A stretch of DNA of 64,000 nucleotides from Otis tarda (taxonomy: Eukaryota > Chordata > Aves > Otidiformes > Otididae). The notes beneath the pieces are model-generated. The model saw only the letters and a program-made list of their open reading frames with translations. It was not told the DNA's origin and searched no databases. The translations under genes and the position numbers were made by a program. How positions within the stretch are numbered: position 1 is the first letter of the stretch; each line of letters opens with the position of its first letter. This document shows, piece by piece, positions 36,223 through 51,163 of the stretch. The stretch spans positions 46,143,001 through 46,207,000 of the forward strand of contig CM048552.1 of NCBI GenBank assembly GCA_026413225.1, in the 5' to 3' direction.

Positions 36223-39200
36223 TCACTGACTTATTTTGTCCTTCCTTTCAGATGGAAGAGCAATTACAGAGAATTATCCCCATGTTTCCCAAAATTCTTA
36301 AAGGAATTCTGTCCTATTCAGTGGGATGAAATAACACCTTACCACAGGCTTCTTAAAATTTACTATAATATTATTTTCTTTATTCTACACATTCTAGTTA
36401 TGCTAAGTGACTTCTATGATGTTCACAACAATTTTAGCACTACTACAATATTTCATACTGTCAGTGTACATAGATTGTGAACTTGACATGCTTGGTTTGG
36501 TTTAATTCTTCTTGTACACCAGATACAACTCATGAATATTAGAGATGACATTTTTGGAAATAAATGACTTTATATGTTCTACTTACCCTGTACTAGTATG
36601 ACCTTTTGCTCTGTATGCTTTAGCTAACCTCTGGCAGTACTCTCTTCATATTTAATATCTGAAATTTAGTTCTTCAATTCATGATCTTGAACTTCAAAAG
36701 TAATAAAGATATTCCCAGATTCCTAATTCTGAACTCAAAAATGGTACTTTCAGATAGTGTATATTAACAGGCTTAGCTGAAATGAATCAGACAAACAAAC
36801 TAGTTAGTGGCTCAATCAGATTTTAAAAAACTCATCTGAGTATTAAAGCCATGTCTACCTAAGCCTTCACATCCTATTCTGATTCATTATGCAGACAATG
36901 TAGGACAAAAAAAAAAAGTCTTAAAAGATGGGAATTAAAACACTTTCATAGCTAGAAGAAATTATTTTTAAAGAAGTGGCACAGAATGACTATTTTTTGT
37001 GTACGAGACCAAGCCGGAGATTCCATTTCCACACCAGGCCTCTCAGCATTTCAAAAAAGCAGTTCTGTGCTACAGAGTTCATAAACAGGAGTCAAAACTT
37101 ATTTGACAAGAAAAGGTTTTAAACTGATAAAGAAACATAATAGGCAATCATAATAAAGTGATTCAATGATGTACTTCTATCTAGTTGAATTACTTAGATA
37201 TTGCATGTAGTACCAATGAGTATGTATATGAGAAGAAGTTGGCAGTAAGTAGACTTCATTATACCACTTTAACCTTTTAATTCTTGAAGTGGAATTTTCT
37301 TCTGACTTCTGAGCAAATGTCTAGTCTGGCAGGGCACATAAGAGTTCAAAAAACAAGAACATTTGTCATTTTAAAAAGTTAATTTTTTTCTAGATTTACT
37401 TACATAAATGAATCTACTGTAAACTTATTTAATACTTCTAATAAATCAGGGACTGACTAATCCCATGACAGTTAGCTTCTTGAGTGCCTGAACACACTAA
37501 GTACTCATTTTTTAAAATAAATTTACTTAAAGCAACTTCATATGTTAATGCAAATGTAACAACAGCGGCTTATTTTCCCAAACTGAGTCATCTTGACAGA
37601 CGACTTGCCATGACTGCTTATGTGGCTTCTGTATTACTGTCAAACTTCTATGGTCTATCTGGCAGATACACAGAAATACTACGCTGCTCAGATTATAGTA
37701 TATGCACTCTGGTTGTCTATCTGTGTATGTATGTGCAAATCAGCAGGAGCTCATGTAGTGCTGAATTCCACCCATGGAAAACCAGTGAAAATAAGAGAAT
37801 GAAGCAGCGTCTGCTGAGGTCAATTTAAAGTAACAGGACGTAGCCTGCAGTCTCCAGAGTGGGGGAAATATAGGTTGTCCAGGAAAAAGAAGGAGGCAGA
37901 CTGGCTGATAAACCATGTTACAATAATAACATACTCCATGGAGAGATGGAAGATCTTTTATGTCTTCTAGCCAAATGCAGTAGAAATAACAAGGAATGAG
38001 TGAGGAGATGCAATGGCAGTAAGGTTCTTTTCTATAATAATAAACATCAATGACTTCCTGCAACAAAAGTTAAAAAACACAAGGGAAGACTGGAAAATCT
38101 TCCCCAAAAGCACTAGGGGTGTGTATGCTTTTTGAAAGTGAATTCAAAGGATGCCACTAATGCCATTGTGTCTGGGCACAGAGATGGAAAACAACTCAAA
38201 GAACTAATTATATGAGATTTCTTGAGAATCTCCTCCCAAGTATCATTCTTAAATAATAATGCCTTTTAAAATTAAATTTTTCACAGTTCTTCCCCTGCTC
38301 TCAACATTTGGCAGCCAGAATATGCTCTCTAAGCAGAACTGGAAAGATAAGGAACATCTTAAAATTCTTCTTGTCTCTTTTTACAGACCTGCTTACTTAG
38401 GAACTTTCCCTAGCCTTTGTTCTGCTCCTTTTGAGCAATTTTGCTTCTCAGACTCTTCTGAGAATTAAGAATAGTAAAGGGCAGACTGTGAACCTATCTC
38501 TGATCATCCTGATAATCTCATCTCATGTCTTCAGCCACTGGTTGGTGCTGAGCTGCAGTAGGTCTAAGTGCCCGATCTTTAACACAATTGTCCTCAGGAG
38601 AAAGAACAGGGCAAAGGACAGGACAATAGACCTTCACTGGAATGCTAAAAGACTGCCACTTTCTTCTGAAGAGATTTAGTGTAGGCATTCACAATTCTAG
38701 CAAGAAGCTCATGTTTTTGATTTGTGGAAACCTCAGAATACACTCTTAAAGACCACAAATGAACCGCTGCAGAAAGTGCATTTAAAATTACGTTAATGTT
38801 CTTCTATATTTAGATCTCAAACCCGAATAATTGTTGTCCTTTCTGAAATGCCTTCAGCTGGTATGGACAGCATGAGCTATCTTATCTGTATCTTCTGGGT
38901 GACAACATCTACATTATGAACAGAAACTGTGATCTCTTCTAATAAAGACCAATGATACTAACGTATGGATCTAATTTAATTTGAATTAAATTAATTTATT
39001 TTAGTTTCATTAATCAATCTAATTAATTTTATTAATTTAATACATTTTTATGTAGCTAACTTCATTTTATTTAATTAATATGTAATTAAATTTAATTCAT
39101 TCTATTATTGCAAGATGAATATACAGGACATTGTCCTTGACAAACAAAATTATCAAGCATTGTAACTTCTCTTTTTGGGGCAGTGGTTAAATGTGCTATT

Positions 39201-41448
39201 AAATGTTGCTAGCCCTTTTCACTAAGAGGAAAAGCTACCAGAAACTTAACATAAAATGTTATTGCATGCACACAGATGCCTGATTATATTAAGAACAATC
39301 AAGATGGGATAAGAGTGAGAGCTATAGATTTTTTCTTTATGCATATTAATCCTCTCAAACATCCAGTATACTAAGTAACTGGATCTAGGGTTGAATTCAC
39401 TATGTCATAAGGCTGCTGTGAGCATCTAAACTGTATAAATGCACGAATGTAATTTGCGTGGCAATCGTGGTGTAGTGGAATGTATACAGTACAACATGTC
39501 CAGGAAGTGTCATTTACAAAGGCAGCATTTCAAAGACAAAACCATGTGAGAAATTCCTCTCATCTGGACTAGACATAAAAATAATAGTTTGCCTAAAGTG
39601 ACACATTGACAACTGTGGTAGAACTGGCCCTAACCAGTACCTCTTGAGTATGGTAGCTTTGTAACAGGAAAAGTATGAAAGAGTTGTTATCTTTGTTGCT
39701 AATAATGAAGGACAGAACCTGAAAAAGCTATGTGGTTGAAAACTGTGTGATATTTCCTAGCACAGTGAGGTAATCTTGTATGATGCTCAACGGGCAGAGC
39801 TGATCTGCTTGCCTTTAAATTGAGAGGGATTATTGTGCTTGTATCAGTAAATCAGTTCTGAATAACAAACCTTCACATGTGTAGCACTGATTTCTTTCTA
39901 TGCTTAGAGCAATGGAAAACTTCAATAACATCTGTTACTCCACTGAATGCAGAGATATCCATGAAGGCTGCAAGTCTGAGAGTTTTCCATGTGGCAGACA
40001 ACAGTGGCAGGAACACTGCTGTGGTTTGGGTGGGAGGGGTAAAGAGGGTTGTTGAGGGTTTGGTGGAGCGAAGACAAAAAGGTTGTGCTATCTTGTCCTT
40101 CAGCTTCCAAGTTTGATCTACTAACTGAATAGGAAACAGAAGTATCAAAACACCGTTGTATCTCAGTACTGCCACAGCTGGACTGCTTCTACTGCTGTAC
40201 TCGCTTAGACACTCTAATGTAGACCTGCTCTGGCCATTTTTTTTTGTTTGTTTGTTTCTTTGCTATTAGACTTATATCTTTCTTTCTTGTTCATTTCTAC
40301 TGAATTTACATTGCATTTTACTCAGCACCCTTTTGCCCTCAGCATCTTACTCTAGCCCAAACTTTGACCAATCTATAAATGCATCCTTGCATAATGCTGC
40401 AATTATGTGTTTCTAGTGGATTTATTTTGTGCTATGCTAAAAAAAAAAATTATAATTTGTTGTCCTTTATTAACCTCATGTTCTTTACCACATAATTTCT
40501 TCTTTACACTTTCCTCTTTAACTCAGTTTTTGTATCTCATTTCTACTTAAGCATATCCACAGATGAATAAGATCAGTAACTCTCCTGCCATTTTCAGTGT
40601 GATGATAATACATAACAAACATTCAAGAAAACTGCTCTAAAACTTCACCAAGAAGTCCAAGAGAAGGTTCAGTTCTACAAATATGTACTGCAATGCCTGG
40701 TAGTGACTACTGTAAATACATTTACCTAAATGGATTTTTCACAGAATTAGTATTTTGTCAGGTGTGTAAATTGGACAACCAGAAAATAAGGCTTTCAAAA
40801 TTAGTAACTTCATGTGCAAATGTGTTTTTATTACAAATTATAATAAATATATCTAGTTTTAAAATTCAAAGTCTTGCTTCTGTTGAAATTTCATAACTCA
40901 ACTGTGAAAAATTTAACCTGACTTTTGACTTCCTGTATTTTAACCTTAAGCTGAAGTGTCAATTTATTTCCTTCTAAAAGAAAATCCTTTCAAAAGAAGA
41001 TGTGATCTGACACCCAGCATTTGTGGAACAGAATCTGAATAGCTTTTTTATAAAAATCCTAACCTGATTTTTTTTGCTTCTTAATATATGAAGTAAAAGT
41101 CTTTATGAATTCAAATTTAATCTAAATCTGTGCTCCACACTGATTACTTCTTTTTTTTTTTATTCTCTTTATATTAATTTGATTTTCTATCTTTAGCTTA
41201 ATGGCAAAGTTAACTTGTTTCACATAATGGCACAGTCAATCTCTACTGGAAGGTTACCTTGTACTATGTTCTTCCCCAAGTACTCTTTTACAATGTTAAA
41301 TTTCCTGCCAGCCTAAATAAATGTATTCTAATTTATTTGTGTTTGACAGAATGCTTCACACTGATAGACAGCTAGTTGAGGAGTGCAAAAACGTTGTGAA
41401 GAAAAACTTGACTTTCCTTTTTTTTTCATTCCTCAGGGAGTAAAATAT
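36223..41448. other. AT-rich intergenic DNA, no gene recognised
   Basis: A TTTGTCCTTCCTTTCAG acceptor-like sequence at 36235-36251 precedes a short open stretch on the plus strand, but no gene structure follows. An AT-rich block lies at 38964-39105. Overlapping frames at 37484-38066 and 39873-40175 on both strands have no domains. Confidence 0.55.
38964..39105. repeat. AT-rich stretch with TTAATT palindromic words
   Basis: Nearly pure A/T with many TTAATT, AATTAA and ATTAAT words that can pair with each other. There are no element ends and no frame. It resembles the block at 3079-3171. Confidence 0.65.
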
Positions 41449-41472
41449 CATACATACATACATACATACATA
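41449..41472 (+). repeat. (CATA)6 microsatellite
   Basis: Six uninterrupted CATA tetramers, directly visible. A likely length-polymorphic marker. Confidence 0.92.
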
Positions 41473-44020
41473 ACACATTTTCCTTTTAGTTCAGCAAGCT
41501 GACAGGGTTTATAACTCATTTGACTTTAAATATAAGCTTCCAGATCACAACAGAGAGTTTGAAAAAATCTAAGAAAGATTTCTGTGATTACAGAAAGGCT
41601 GTAAGAAGACAGACGGGATATAAGTTTTTTCCTCTCTCTCTGGCAGATGGAGGAATGGAAAAACTTGAAACAAAACAACCAAATGTCAAGCTTTCAGGCT
41701 CTGACCTCTTACGTCAGATGCCAGAGTGAAAAAAACCCTCAAGCCCTGTTAAAGGAAAACTTAAATCTCTTCTTAATTTTTTTTTCTATATAAAGTGCTT
41801 TGTCTGAAAGCTGTTAAAGATCTTCCATAACTGTTCACATATTTTGTCCAGTTTATGTACTTGGATCCAGGATGAAGTGCAGATACAGTGTACTAAAAGT
41901 AAATAATTTTTAAAAAAATTGAATGGAGGGCTTTAATGCAAATCAGACTGTTTATCTGATACACGGAAATATCTTTCATATGGGTATGATGAATGTCTGT
42001 GCATATTTATCACTGTTGACTTATAAAACACTTATTTATTTAAAACTTCAAACATATAACGTATCATAAATATTCTTTCCAATCCAAAAAAAGAGTGTAA
42101 TTTTAGCTTGCAGAAGAAATCTTTGTCATTAGAGACATGACTTTTGATTATACTAGCAAAATTATTTTGAATTCATCAGTGTTTGTTGTATTGAGTAATC
42201 TGTAATTATCTCCCTAATTAATTTTAAAAGTCATTAGATTTCTTTTCTTTGTGTAACGAAAAAAAAAAAGGCATGTTTGAATTACTTATTTATTCAGGGA
42301 ATAAAATAGCAACTTGAAATCATTTTACTTTTTCACTCTCCTGGTGGAGTCTGTCATTTTAGAAGATGTTTATCAGGTATTAATATTGGTTTGTGTAAAC
42401 ACTGACCTAGGTAAATAATTTCATGCTCTGGCTGATATAGGTAAGAATTCAGATAGGACTCTATTTCCTGCAAACAAGAAAAATAACAGTTATAGTGATT
42501 TGTAACCAGAAAGTTACACTTATTGGTGTGATGTAGCTTTCAATTTTTAGAAATTGTTTAAAACATAAGCTAACAGAAGAGTACATGGGACCTGGTAAAG
42601 AACTAATGGGGACTGAGTTATAAAGGAGTGGAAGTGCTGTTTCTTAGTGCAACACACAAGATAACATAGACATAAACCCAGGACTGACTGAAAATGTACA
42701 GTTAAGGAAGGTCAGTACCTGCAAAAAAAAAAGCTGTATGCCATTTCCTTATTCAGATGTAGAAAGAAGCAATATAGAATATCATAAACTGAGGACAAAA
42801 ATGTAAAAAGTTGACTATGATAGACAGTAATGTCACATCTCATGTATCATTCCTACAAATCAGATCAAATGAGAGAGTTGATTCTTAGAAGTCTGTGTTA
42901 CGTATATAAATTTTCCCTATTATGTGAGAGAAGAAGAAGGTATGTTAGGATGAATCTAAAACACCCACAAAACTCAAAAAGAGTTCCATTCTAAGCAGCA
43001 CAGACTTAAGTAACATGGAGAAGATGGAGAGAGTGGTGAACCATAAATCCAGGCTTTCGGGATAGTATCTTACTTCAGAAAGATCCTAGAACAACTTCTG
43101 GAAATTCTTAATTAGCAGAAGAAGGTGACGAATTTGAGTACCTTTCTAAGTAACAGTTTGATCCTTAAAGACTCATCTGAAAAATAAGGATTGAAGCCCC
43201 TCCTCTTACAAGGCAGTGTGTTGCAACGTATCTGACTCAGTATTGTAAGTAACCCAACAGTTGGCCTGGATCTCTAAACCAGCTGAACCACAGAGGCAGA
43301 AACTCAAACAAGAACTCCCCGCCACTTCTCAATATGAAAGCAGGAGATAGTGACACCTTGGTGCTCAGGCCTTCTCTCCTTTTCTGCAACAGAGTCTTCC
43401 TCCATCTTGTCACTCACTCCTCAAGCTGGAACACCATGAGTCTTTGGCCAAAATTGGAAGTGGGTCAGATTAGAAAAAAAGAGGAAACAGCTCCCTCTTC
43501 TTCTCCTACTTGGTTAGCCAGTGTTTGTCTTGACGTCATGTCTGGCAGAGGCAAGAAAAGCAAGCAGCTTGTAAATGATGATACTAAGTACCATTTCAAG
43601 ATGCTTTCTGATAATACCCCAGACCTTAGTAAGCTAGATATCCATTACCTGTGAGAGTTTGAAGCATATTTCAGGAAATATGTGGAGCACTAGGAGTGTT
43701 CCAGGAAAATGTTAACTGAGATGCCATTACCTAAACTGGACCCATAGTAAGACTATGACTGCCAAAGAGCTGAGCTATGATGTGAAGCTCCAAAGCCTCA
43801 TACTATACAGCTTTGGCAGATAAATCTTGTTTTCAACAAAATTTAGCTGTTTTGTTAGACTACAATTGTAAGATGCACTGCTTTTATTCTTGTTCCCTTG
43901 GGAGTAGGTTAGCAATTTACAGTGGAGCCCGCCACAGGAGGAATCAGTTACCCATCCTCTAAACAGCTCTACAGAGTGCAGAAATTGTGAGTATTTCCTT
44001 CTTCTTCCTAACCCTTTCAG

Positions 44021-44060
44021 AACCTTAATAGTTATGGAAGAACCTTAATACTTCTGGAAG
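44021..44060. repeat. Two-copy 20-bp tandem duplication
   Basis: AACCTTAATAGTTATGGAAG is followed directly by a 20-bp copy with two substitutions. Confidence 0.9.
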
Positions 44061-47000
44061 AATTTAGACCACCCTGATCTAAAGGTTCAAAACTTGACAT
44101 GTCTTCGAAAAAATAGTATCCCTTTTTTTTTTTTGAACATGCAAGAAGTGCGGGCCAGAAATTTTGGCTCTTGTGACTGACAAACTTCTTTGTATTGTCA
44201 AAAATGTGTAGTCAATAACATAAGCTTCCATTGATTTTAAATTATATCCCTAGATTATAAGACAGCAATAAACTTAGCTCCTTTCAGTCTAACCCAGACT
44301 TCTTTGGGCTATTGTATGTGTCTCACTATGGTAAGAAGTTTTCAAAACAGTAATCCAGTCTCCAGAGATGAACAACACTTCTGAGCAGAATCTTCAACCT
44401 AGCTGCAGAAGGGACATCCGGAAGTGTAACAGGGACTTTCAGAGAAAGTCAGTGTGACAGGATATGGTCACAGCACATCAGCTGCCCTAATCATTACTGA
44501 GAGAGTTTATGTTTTGTTTAGTCAATACTACACCAGGGAGAGTTTAAGAGAATGCTTTGAAAGAGGTGTGAACATTTGTAAAAATGGTTTTTATTTCCTG
44601 TTTTATATAAATAACTGTCGTGGCAAATCTGCAAATGACCTTCTACCCTTCTTAGGAACCAAAAAATATAGCAGATGGTTGACTATTTCAGCCATCCGCA
44701 AGTAGTTTAACTCCTCTTTAATTACACCAGACAGTTAATTTACTTTAAAAAAATTGAGGTCAAGCTCAAACTAAATCATCACGTACAAAAATCAAAAGCT
44801 GAAAAGTATGACTGGAACAGATGGCACTGAAGGCATCATGGCTTGAGAACAGCCAAAGAGTTACTGGTTTAACATAAATGAACACTGAAACACACCCAGA
44901 AAATTTTACAAGAATAGGAATAGACAGAGTTAAGGATGTTATTGTGAGTCAGTTAAAAGTCAAAAAGTACCTGTGACATAATAGTATTAAAGGTAGAAAT
45001 TACTTTTTAAAAATAAAACAAGGGCTTTATTTTGGTGCTTTTCTGTTTTTCAGCTTGTAGGGTACCTTATAGAAATGGTAAATTAAACTAATGCTGCAGT
45101 TTGCATGATGTTACATTTTGCCAACAACGTTGTGATTCCATATGTGTTGGCAACTGTATATTTCTCCTTGCCCAGTTCAGGAACATTACCACATCTTTTT
45201 TTTTTTCTTTCCCCTACCCAACTGTCTCCCCTTCTCCTTCCTCCATCCTGAAAATAACAAATAATTCAATACTGAAGGGTTTTTTCTATATAGGGGAATG
45301 TAATACAATATGCTAGTTGGGTTTCAGTAAAATACAACTACATTTTCTTCATCCCTGAGGAATCTTCCCATCACATGCTGTAATCTCAGTCCTGTAAACT
45401 CTTCCCATAAGCTTCCTTGGGATATCATGTGTAGAAACTTGCACTATCACACATGAAAGACTTTAGACTCAAACAACCTCCAAGTAGAGTATGGTGTCAA
45501 CATTCATGGTATTGTTATGGAAGCATAACTGCATCAATGCAATCTGCTGTTGACATTTAAGAGAGGGTTTCCTGTGGGCTGAAATTTGGCATACAGTATC
45601 TCAATTTAGGAGTATATCTTAGAAGTGTGAGTATTGACAGAATCATTTCAGTAGCCAAGAGTAAACCAGACTAACAAATCTGTTTTACAGATTACACTTG
45701 TACAAAACTAAATTGATGCAAAAAAAAATGTGCAGCAAAGTAGATGTTCAGTATTTCCGAGAAAGTAAAAATAATGAAGGAAATAAACAGATCTTCAATG
45801 TGCTTTTGCTTTTCAAAATCCCAGCTTGTATCTGAAACTCTAGGTTCTAGCTTGTTTCTGTTGCCAGGAAAAAAAAGGAAAAAAAAAAAAAAAGAGTTAA
45901 ACATCTTCTGATGCTCTTTGTGGCCTACTTTGATTTGCTTTGTTATATATAGCACCTACTAGTTCTTTACTGCATGGATAGGTAGAAGTGCAAAAGTCAT
46001 TGCTGAAGTACCTGACTACTGTCCAACATAGTCAGTGAGGGAGCAAAGGATACTTGAAAACTTGTTAGTTATTTTGTCCTAAAGCAGATTGTTTTTACTT
46101 ACAGAATTTCTGAATTCTCCTCTGCTGAACCCTCTTGCTTAAGGGTGTCTTTCCCATAACACTGCTGTGCAAGGGCATAAAGACTCCTAATCCTTACCTC
46201 TGTCAAAGTGCTCCTGAAGTCATTAACCAAGATTAGGAGAAAGTGGATTAAATGCTTTGGAACATGGCACACAGGGTAGAGGGAGCAATATATTTGTAAC
46301 CTGTTGAGCTAAACAACTCTCCTGTGCTCTGTAAATGTTATTTTACTCTCAGAATAAAATCTGAAAGTTACTGTTATATCTTCCGTAATTATCCTCACTT
46401 AGCAAAGTACCCTTACTATGAACCATGCCTAACTGGCATGACGCAGGAATTTATGAGTCAAACATGTCACAATGTTCCATTTCCTTTCAAACTTGTACAA
46501 AGCAGTTTAGTCAGTTTTGCAGATCACACTAATCATATTTAAACCAAAGTAATCAATGACTATGTGCTGTGTTACAGGTTTAGTCAGTCATGCTTGGCCA
46601 TTTTGTGCCCCAGATTATTCAGACTGGAGGACCTGTTGAAGCAGGGAATATCTGATTTCTAGGCTGCACAGGTTGATTTTACTCACATGGAAACTCAGAT
46701 ACGATACGGAAGGGCAGGACCATGCACCTCAATCTTAATTTGACATGCAGACAGGTCACAGGTAAGGCATACGCCCACCTGAGGAACTGGGAGTCACACC
46801 TGGGGTCCCTAAATACATGGAACTATTAAAGACAAGATAAATTCGTTGGCACATCAATCAGATTTATTTCTTCACTGCCATTTTTATTTCTTTATTTCAA
46901 CTTTTTTCAGAAACATATACTTCAAAGATGCTGGCATTTTGATGTCACAGTTTGCAACACAGTTAAAAGCAATTTTTTAAAAAGAAATTACATAACCTGA

Positions 47001-50000
47001 AATGTTATTGCTCTTCCTGCCATTTAATTTCTAAATGGATGTAGTTAAACTATAAACTCATTTTTTTGTATGAATCTTGCCATTTTTTCATTTGAAAAAT
47101 TTGACATATGGTTTGACACATACGGTTATTTTTATTTTCGTGAAAGCAGATATCTTGGCAAGAGAGATGTGGCAGAGAGAAGAAATCTGTGTAATGATGG
47201 AGGTGTTTAAAGGAAACCTTGTGTTTGCTCTAGCAGCTCCCAGTCTGTCGTATCAGTCACTCACTCCTACTTGTGTTTACTTGAGGAAAAGTGCATCAAT
47301 TCATTCTTAAAGACATGTACGGATGTATTCTGCTACCATATTAAATATATTTTCATGTGTGATTCAATCTAAGTGGGAAAAATACTGTCTTTGTGTTTGG
47401 CTAAAGATCTCTTCAGTTCTACTGACACAAGTAGGTGTTCATAACATATCAGGATAGAAATGATCAGAAATATTTGAAATTTTTCTTGCACAAATAATGT
47501 ATTTTTCATCATTTCATATTTTATAAATGTGATCTGTATTTTTTTTGCAGTGATATAACTTTTCAAAATGAAATTCTTTTTCCATAAGCCTAAAATTGAT
47601 TTTAAGATCATAAAACCAGAATTAAAAGCCTCAGTATGACCAAAATGTGTTGATTTGATAGACTTCAACCTATTTGGGTTTTAACTTGCTTTGAAGGACT
47701 TTTAAAATTTTTCTGTTTCGATCTGGAACAGGAAAATACATTAAAATCATGGAAATTTTTGTGAAATGGGAAATCTAGTTCTTACTCAATCTACTCCAAT
47801 TCCTTCTCATCTAAAATCTGTTATTTTTCAAAATGCAAGTTCATTAAGTTTGTTTGTCCCATAAGTGTCTTCAATGACTTCATATTTTCCTTCAGAATAA
47901 TCTTGATCTCTGCCACAGCCATCCAAGCCTGGCTTTGGGTTTTATTGAGGCTGTCAGCCTCTTCAGAAGTTGTAAAAGTGGAGCTGTCTCTGTTTGCCAG
48001 ATGGAGTTACAGTGCTAGGCAAAAGAAAAAGCAAAATAAGAGGCAATCTGGCTTCCACTCTTTTTTTTTTTTTTTTCGTACAATCTTAACTACTGAAACC
48101 ACTTCAGCTCTCAGTGACGAGGCAAAGGAGAAAATAACTACCTCACTTTGTTTCCCTACTTGTCACAGACTTACAGTGATGTTTTGGAAGAGAGTAAAGA
48201 AAAAATATTTCATGGGAGAAAGATAAGAAACAATTAAAAGGAAAGGAGGAGAGGAAAGAAAATGGAGGAAGAAGACACTGCAGGAAAGTAAAGGCTTGTG
48301 TTAATGTGGCTATGACTGAAGAACTAGTGTTTTAAGGTTATAATAGGGCCAGTTGTATCCATGCAGACTGGAACATGTTATTTGTGTTACTTAAGAGAAA
48401 GTCTGATTATTTTAATATAAACAAGAAATGAGGATCTTTAAACTCTGTCTTGAAACTCTATTCATAATTTGTTATTCTTTACTCAGGTAAAATAAAATTT
48501 TTCATAAATATATTTTTCCCCAGTGAAAATACTGTGCCACGCTGAAGCCTACGGTCGTTCTTTACAAATAAACTGTACACTCTTGACCACAGGGATTTAC
48601 TGAACAGTGGAAACACCAACAGATGATTCATTAGTGGAAGGGGTGTGAAAGATTCAGCAGATACTGAGATTTTAGGTTTCTGAAAAAATATCTTGTGTAA
48701 AATAGAGCATATTTTAAGGTAATTTTGAAATCTGTGTAGTTTTAAAAGTTCTGTAGTATCATGCTACTTTTTAGTGTAGTCTGCCGAGTTTTAAAACAAA
48801 TCCCCAAGTAACATTTACTATGATTTACTTTTTTATAACTGATTGAAAAATACTGACCCTAGTAAACTTACTAATAAATATGTAGGAAATATAGGGTTTG
48901 GGTTCATCATTGGTTTCTTTGTGTATTTTTCTTCACACGGGTTACATGCTTTTGTAGAAAAATAGAAAACTCCAAAGCTAGTGCTGCAACACATTGTTAG
49001 AAATACGGTTTTGCTTGCCTTGTTTATATTAGGTACAGTTTTTATGTCTGCTGAATGAGAAATGGATGAAATAGATTTCAGTGTTTACTATGGCAAGGAA
49101 GAGCAGAAATTAAACCTGCTGGATTTTCTACTGTGTGCCCATCAATCCAGTGGCGCCATTCCTAGCCAGCTGTTATTAGCCAAGGAAAGGTTTCATAATG
49201 TTCATGTCTACAGTTTGTGTCCTGAGGTTTACCACATTCTGTAGTGTCATTCTTTACAGACTGAAATGTGCTTAAGTTCCAAGAAGTCTTTCATGAATGT
49301 GTATATAGAGAAGTGGCATATATACGTAACTTAAAATAAGTGACTTATTTAGCTTTTTTTTTTTTTTCAGTTTTACATTTGTGCAAGAATAAGTCAGGGT
49401 TTTTTTTTCCTAAGACTTTATAAACATGAATGTCTTCATAACGCATTGAATTTCCGATTTCTCCAGAAGATAATGAAGTGACAAAAGGACTTTAGAGGCA
49501 GAGAAAAGCCTGTGAACAATCATCTTTACAAGAAAGTCTAAATCAAATTACAGAGATGCTTTTATAAGACAATTCAAACATGAATACTAATGCTAGACAT
49601 TTTAGAAGATGTCAGTAAAAAATACTACTTTAATTAATATTCTAAGACATTCAGATCAACCTTATCAAACTTTTAATAGCAAAATGCAGGAGAGATTTGG
49701 CATTGTTGCTTTCACATACAAAGCAGATATTATCCTTGCAAACAATGGCAATATGAATGTTAAACTTACTTTTATTTACTTCTATTTAGCTACATTTCTT
49801 AGAGTTACCCCTTGCATTTCTGAGGAACATAGTGTGTGTGAAGGCATGCAGCCACCTTTGGGGTCTGCTCAGAATTAGTTATTTATTTTATTTGTCTCAC
49901 TATTGCATTTACATTATATTAAAGAAAGTAACATTTAATCATATTTCCTTTTATTGAAGATTACCACCAATACAATTCCAGCAAAGGTTATCATGGCTTT

Positions 50001-51127
50001 CTAGTCTTCTTTAGCCTTTGCCTTTTTTCCCCCAGATCTCCATATCATTTTTAGTGATGTATGTATTTAACAGTGTATTTTTGTGCTGCATAGAAGAGGA
50101 ACAGTCACAAAAGGACAAAGTTCCACATCTGAAAATCAAAGATACATTTTCATGCATTCTTCATTACTTAAATTATACAACGTACTGAGTATGTTCAGAT
50201 GTTCGGACCAATTTTTTGAGGTTTTTTGGTTAGATGGCAGATACTTCATGATAGTACGAGTGTAACACCCTCTGCCACTCTCATCAATCTTCATTTTGTT
50301 TAACAGATCTACTAGACCACAGCACACCTTCTAGACCATCTACAAGGAATTGAAATCTTAGCTTTCCCGCAGCTGTTCTTAGAGTCATGCAAGCTCCCTG
50401 TTCCCTGAACAGAAAAGGAGAAAGATGCATACAACGCTGAGAAGGAGGCACAGGGCAATCCAGATATTCCAGGAACAGGGATCTATAGAGAACAGTAAGA
50501 AAGAACTTGCAAAGAAAAAGAGACCCAAGACTCAGAAACTAACTCTCCAGGAGGCTAGAAAAATGCAAGGAGCTGCCTAACAGTGTGTAAAGGTGTCAGC
50601 ACACTGTGCTGTGCAGTGTTCTTGATGACTGTAAACCTTCTAGAATACTCAGTACATTCAGAAAGAGAAAAAAAAATAGTCAATGGTTCAACTAAGAAGG
50701 ATGGATTGCTTCAGGTCAACAGATATGTAATTGTTTAGGAATGTTTCTAGAGGGTAATTATGAATTATCTATTACATACAAGTTATAACCAATTCACTTT
50801 AACTTAAAGATATGAATTTATTTGTAATTTATTATGATAGTTGATTAGCAACAAAACTTCTGTTTTCAAATCTGTCCCTCAGAGTTTAATCTATGTTTCT
50901 ATATGCCATATCCATAAACAAATCAATGATACCTTATAACATCAGGAATGTATTTTCAAAAAGAAAACATAAAAATTAATGCAGAAGATCAGCTTTTCAA
51001 TGTTTTCTGTTTATTATTTTATTTCTTTCCATGTTTCATTCCCAGTTTGTTCACACCAGTCTTTACTCACCTTCATGATACTAATTGCTGACTTGTCTGT
51101 CCACCTTTTTTGTTTTAATTCTTCATT

Positions 51128-51163
51128 CTTTCTTTAATTAGCTAACTTTCTTTAATTAGTTAA
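51128..51163. repeat. Two-copy 18-bp tandem duplication
   Basis: CTTTCTTTAATTAGCTAA is followed directly by the same sequence with one C-to-T change. Confidence 0.9.

Noticed and set aside
36235-36329. Plus-strand exon-like piece after TTTGTCCTTCCTTTCAG
   Set aside because: The acceptor is good but the open part is only about 26 codons and has no partner exon.
39873-40175. Overlapping frames on both strands
   Set aside because: Mutually shadowing frames with no domain; likely chance.
43334-43654. Frame containing a histone H2A-like MSGRGKK start at 43538
   Set aside because: Similarity ends after seven residues; the rest does not resemble a histone and there is no histone gene context.
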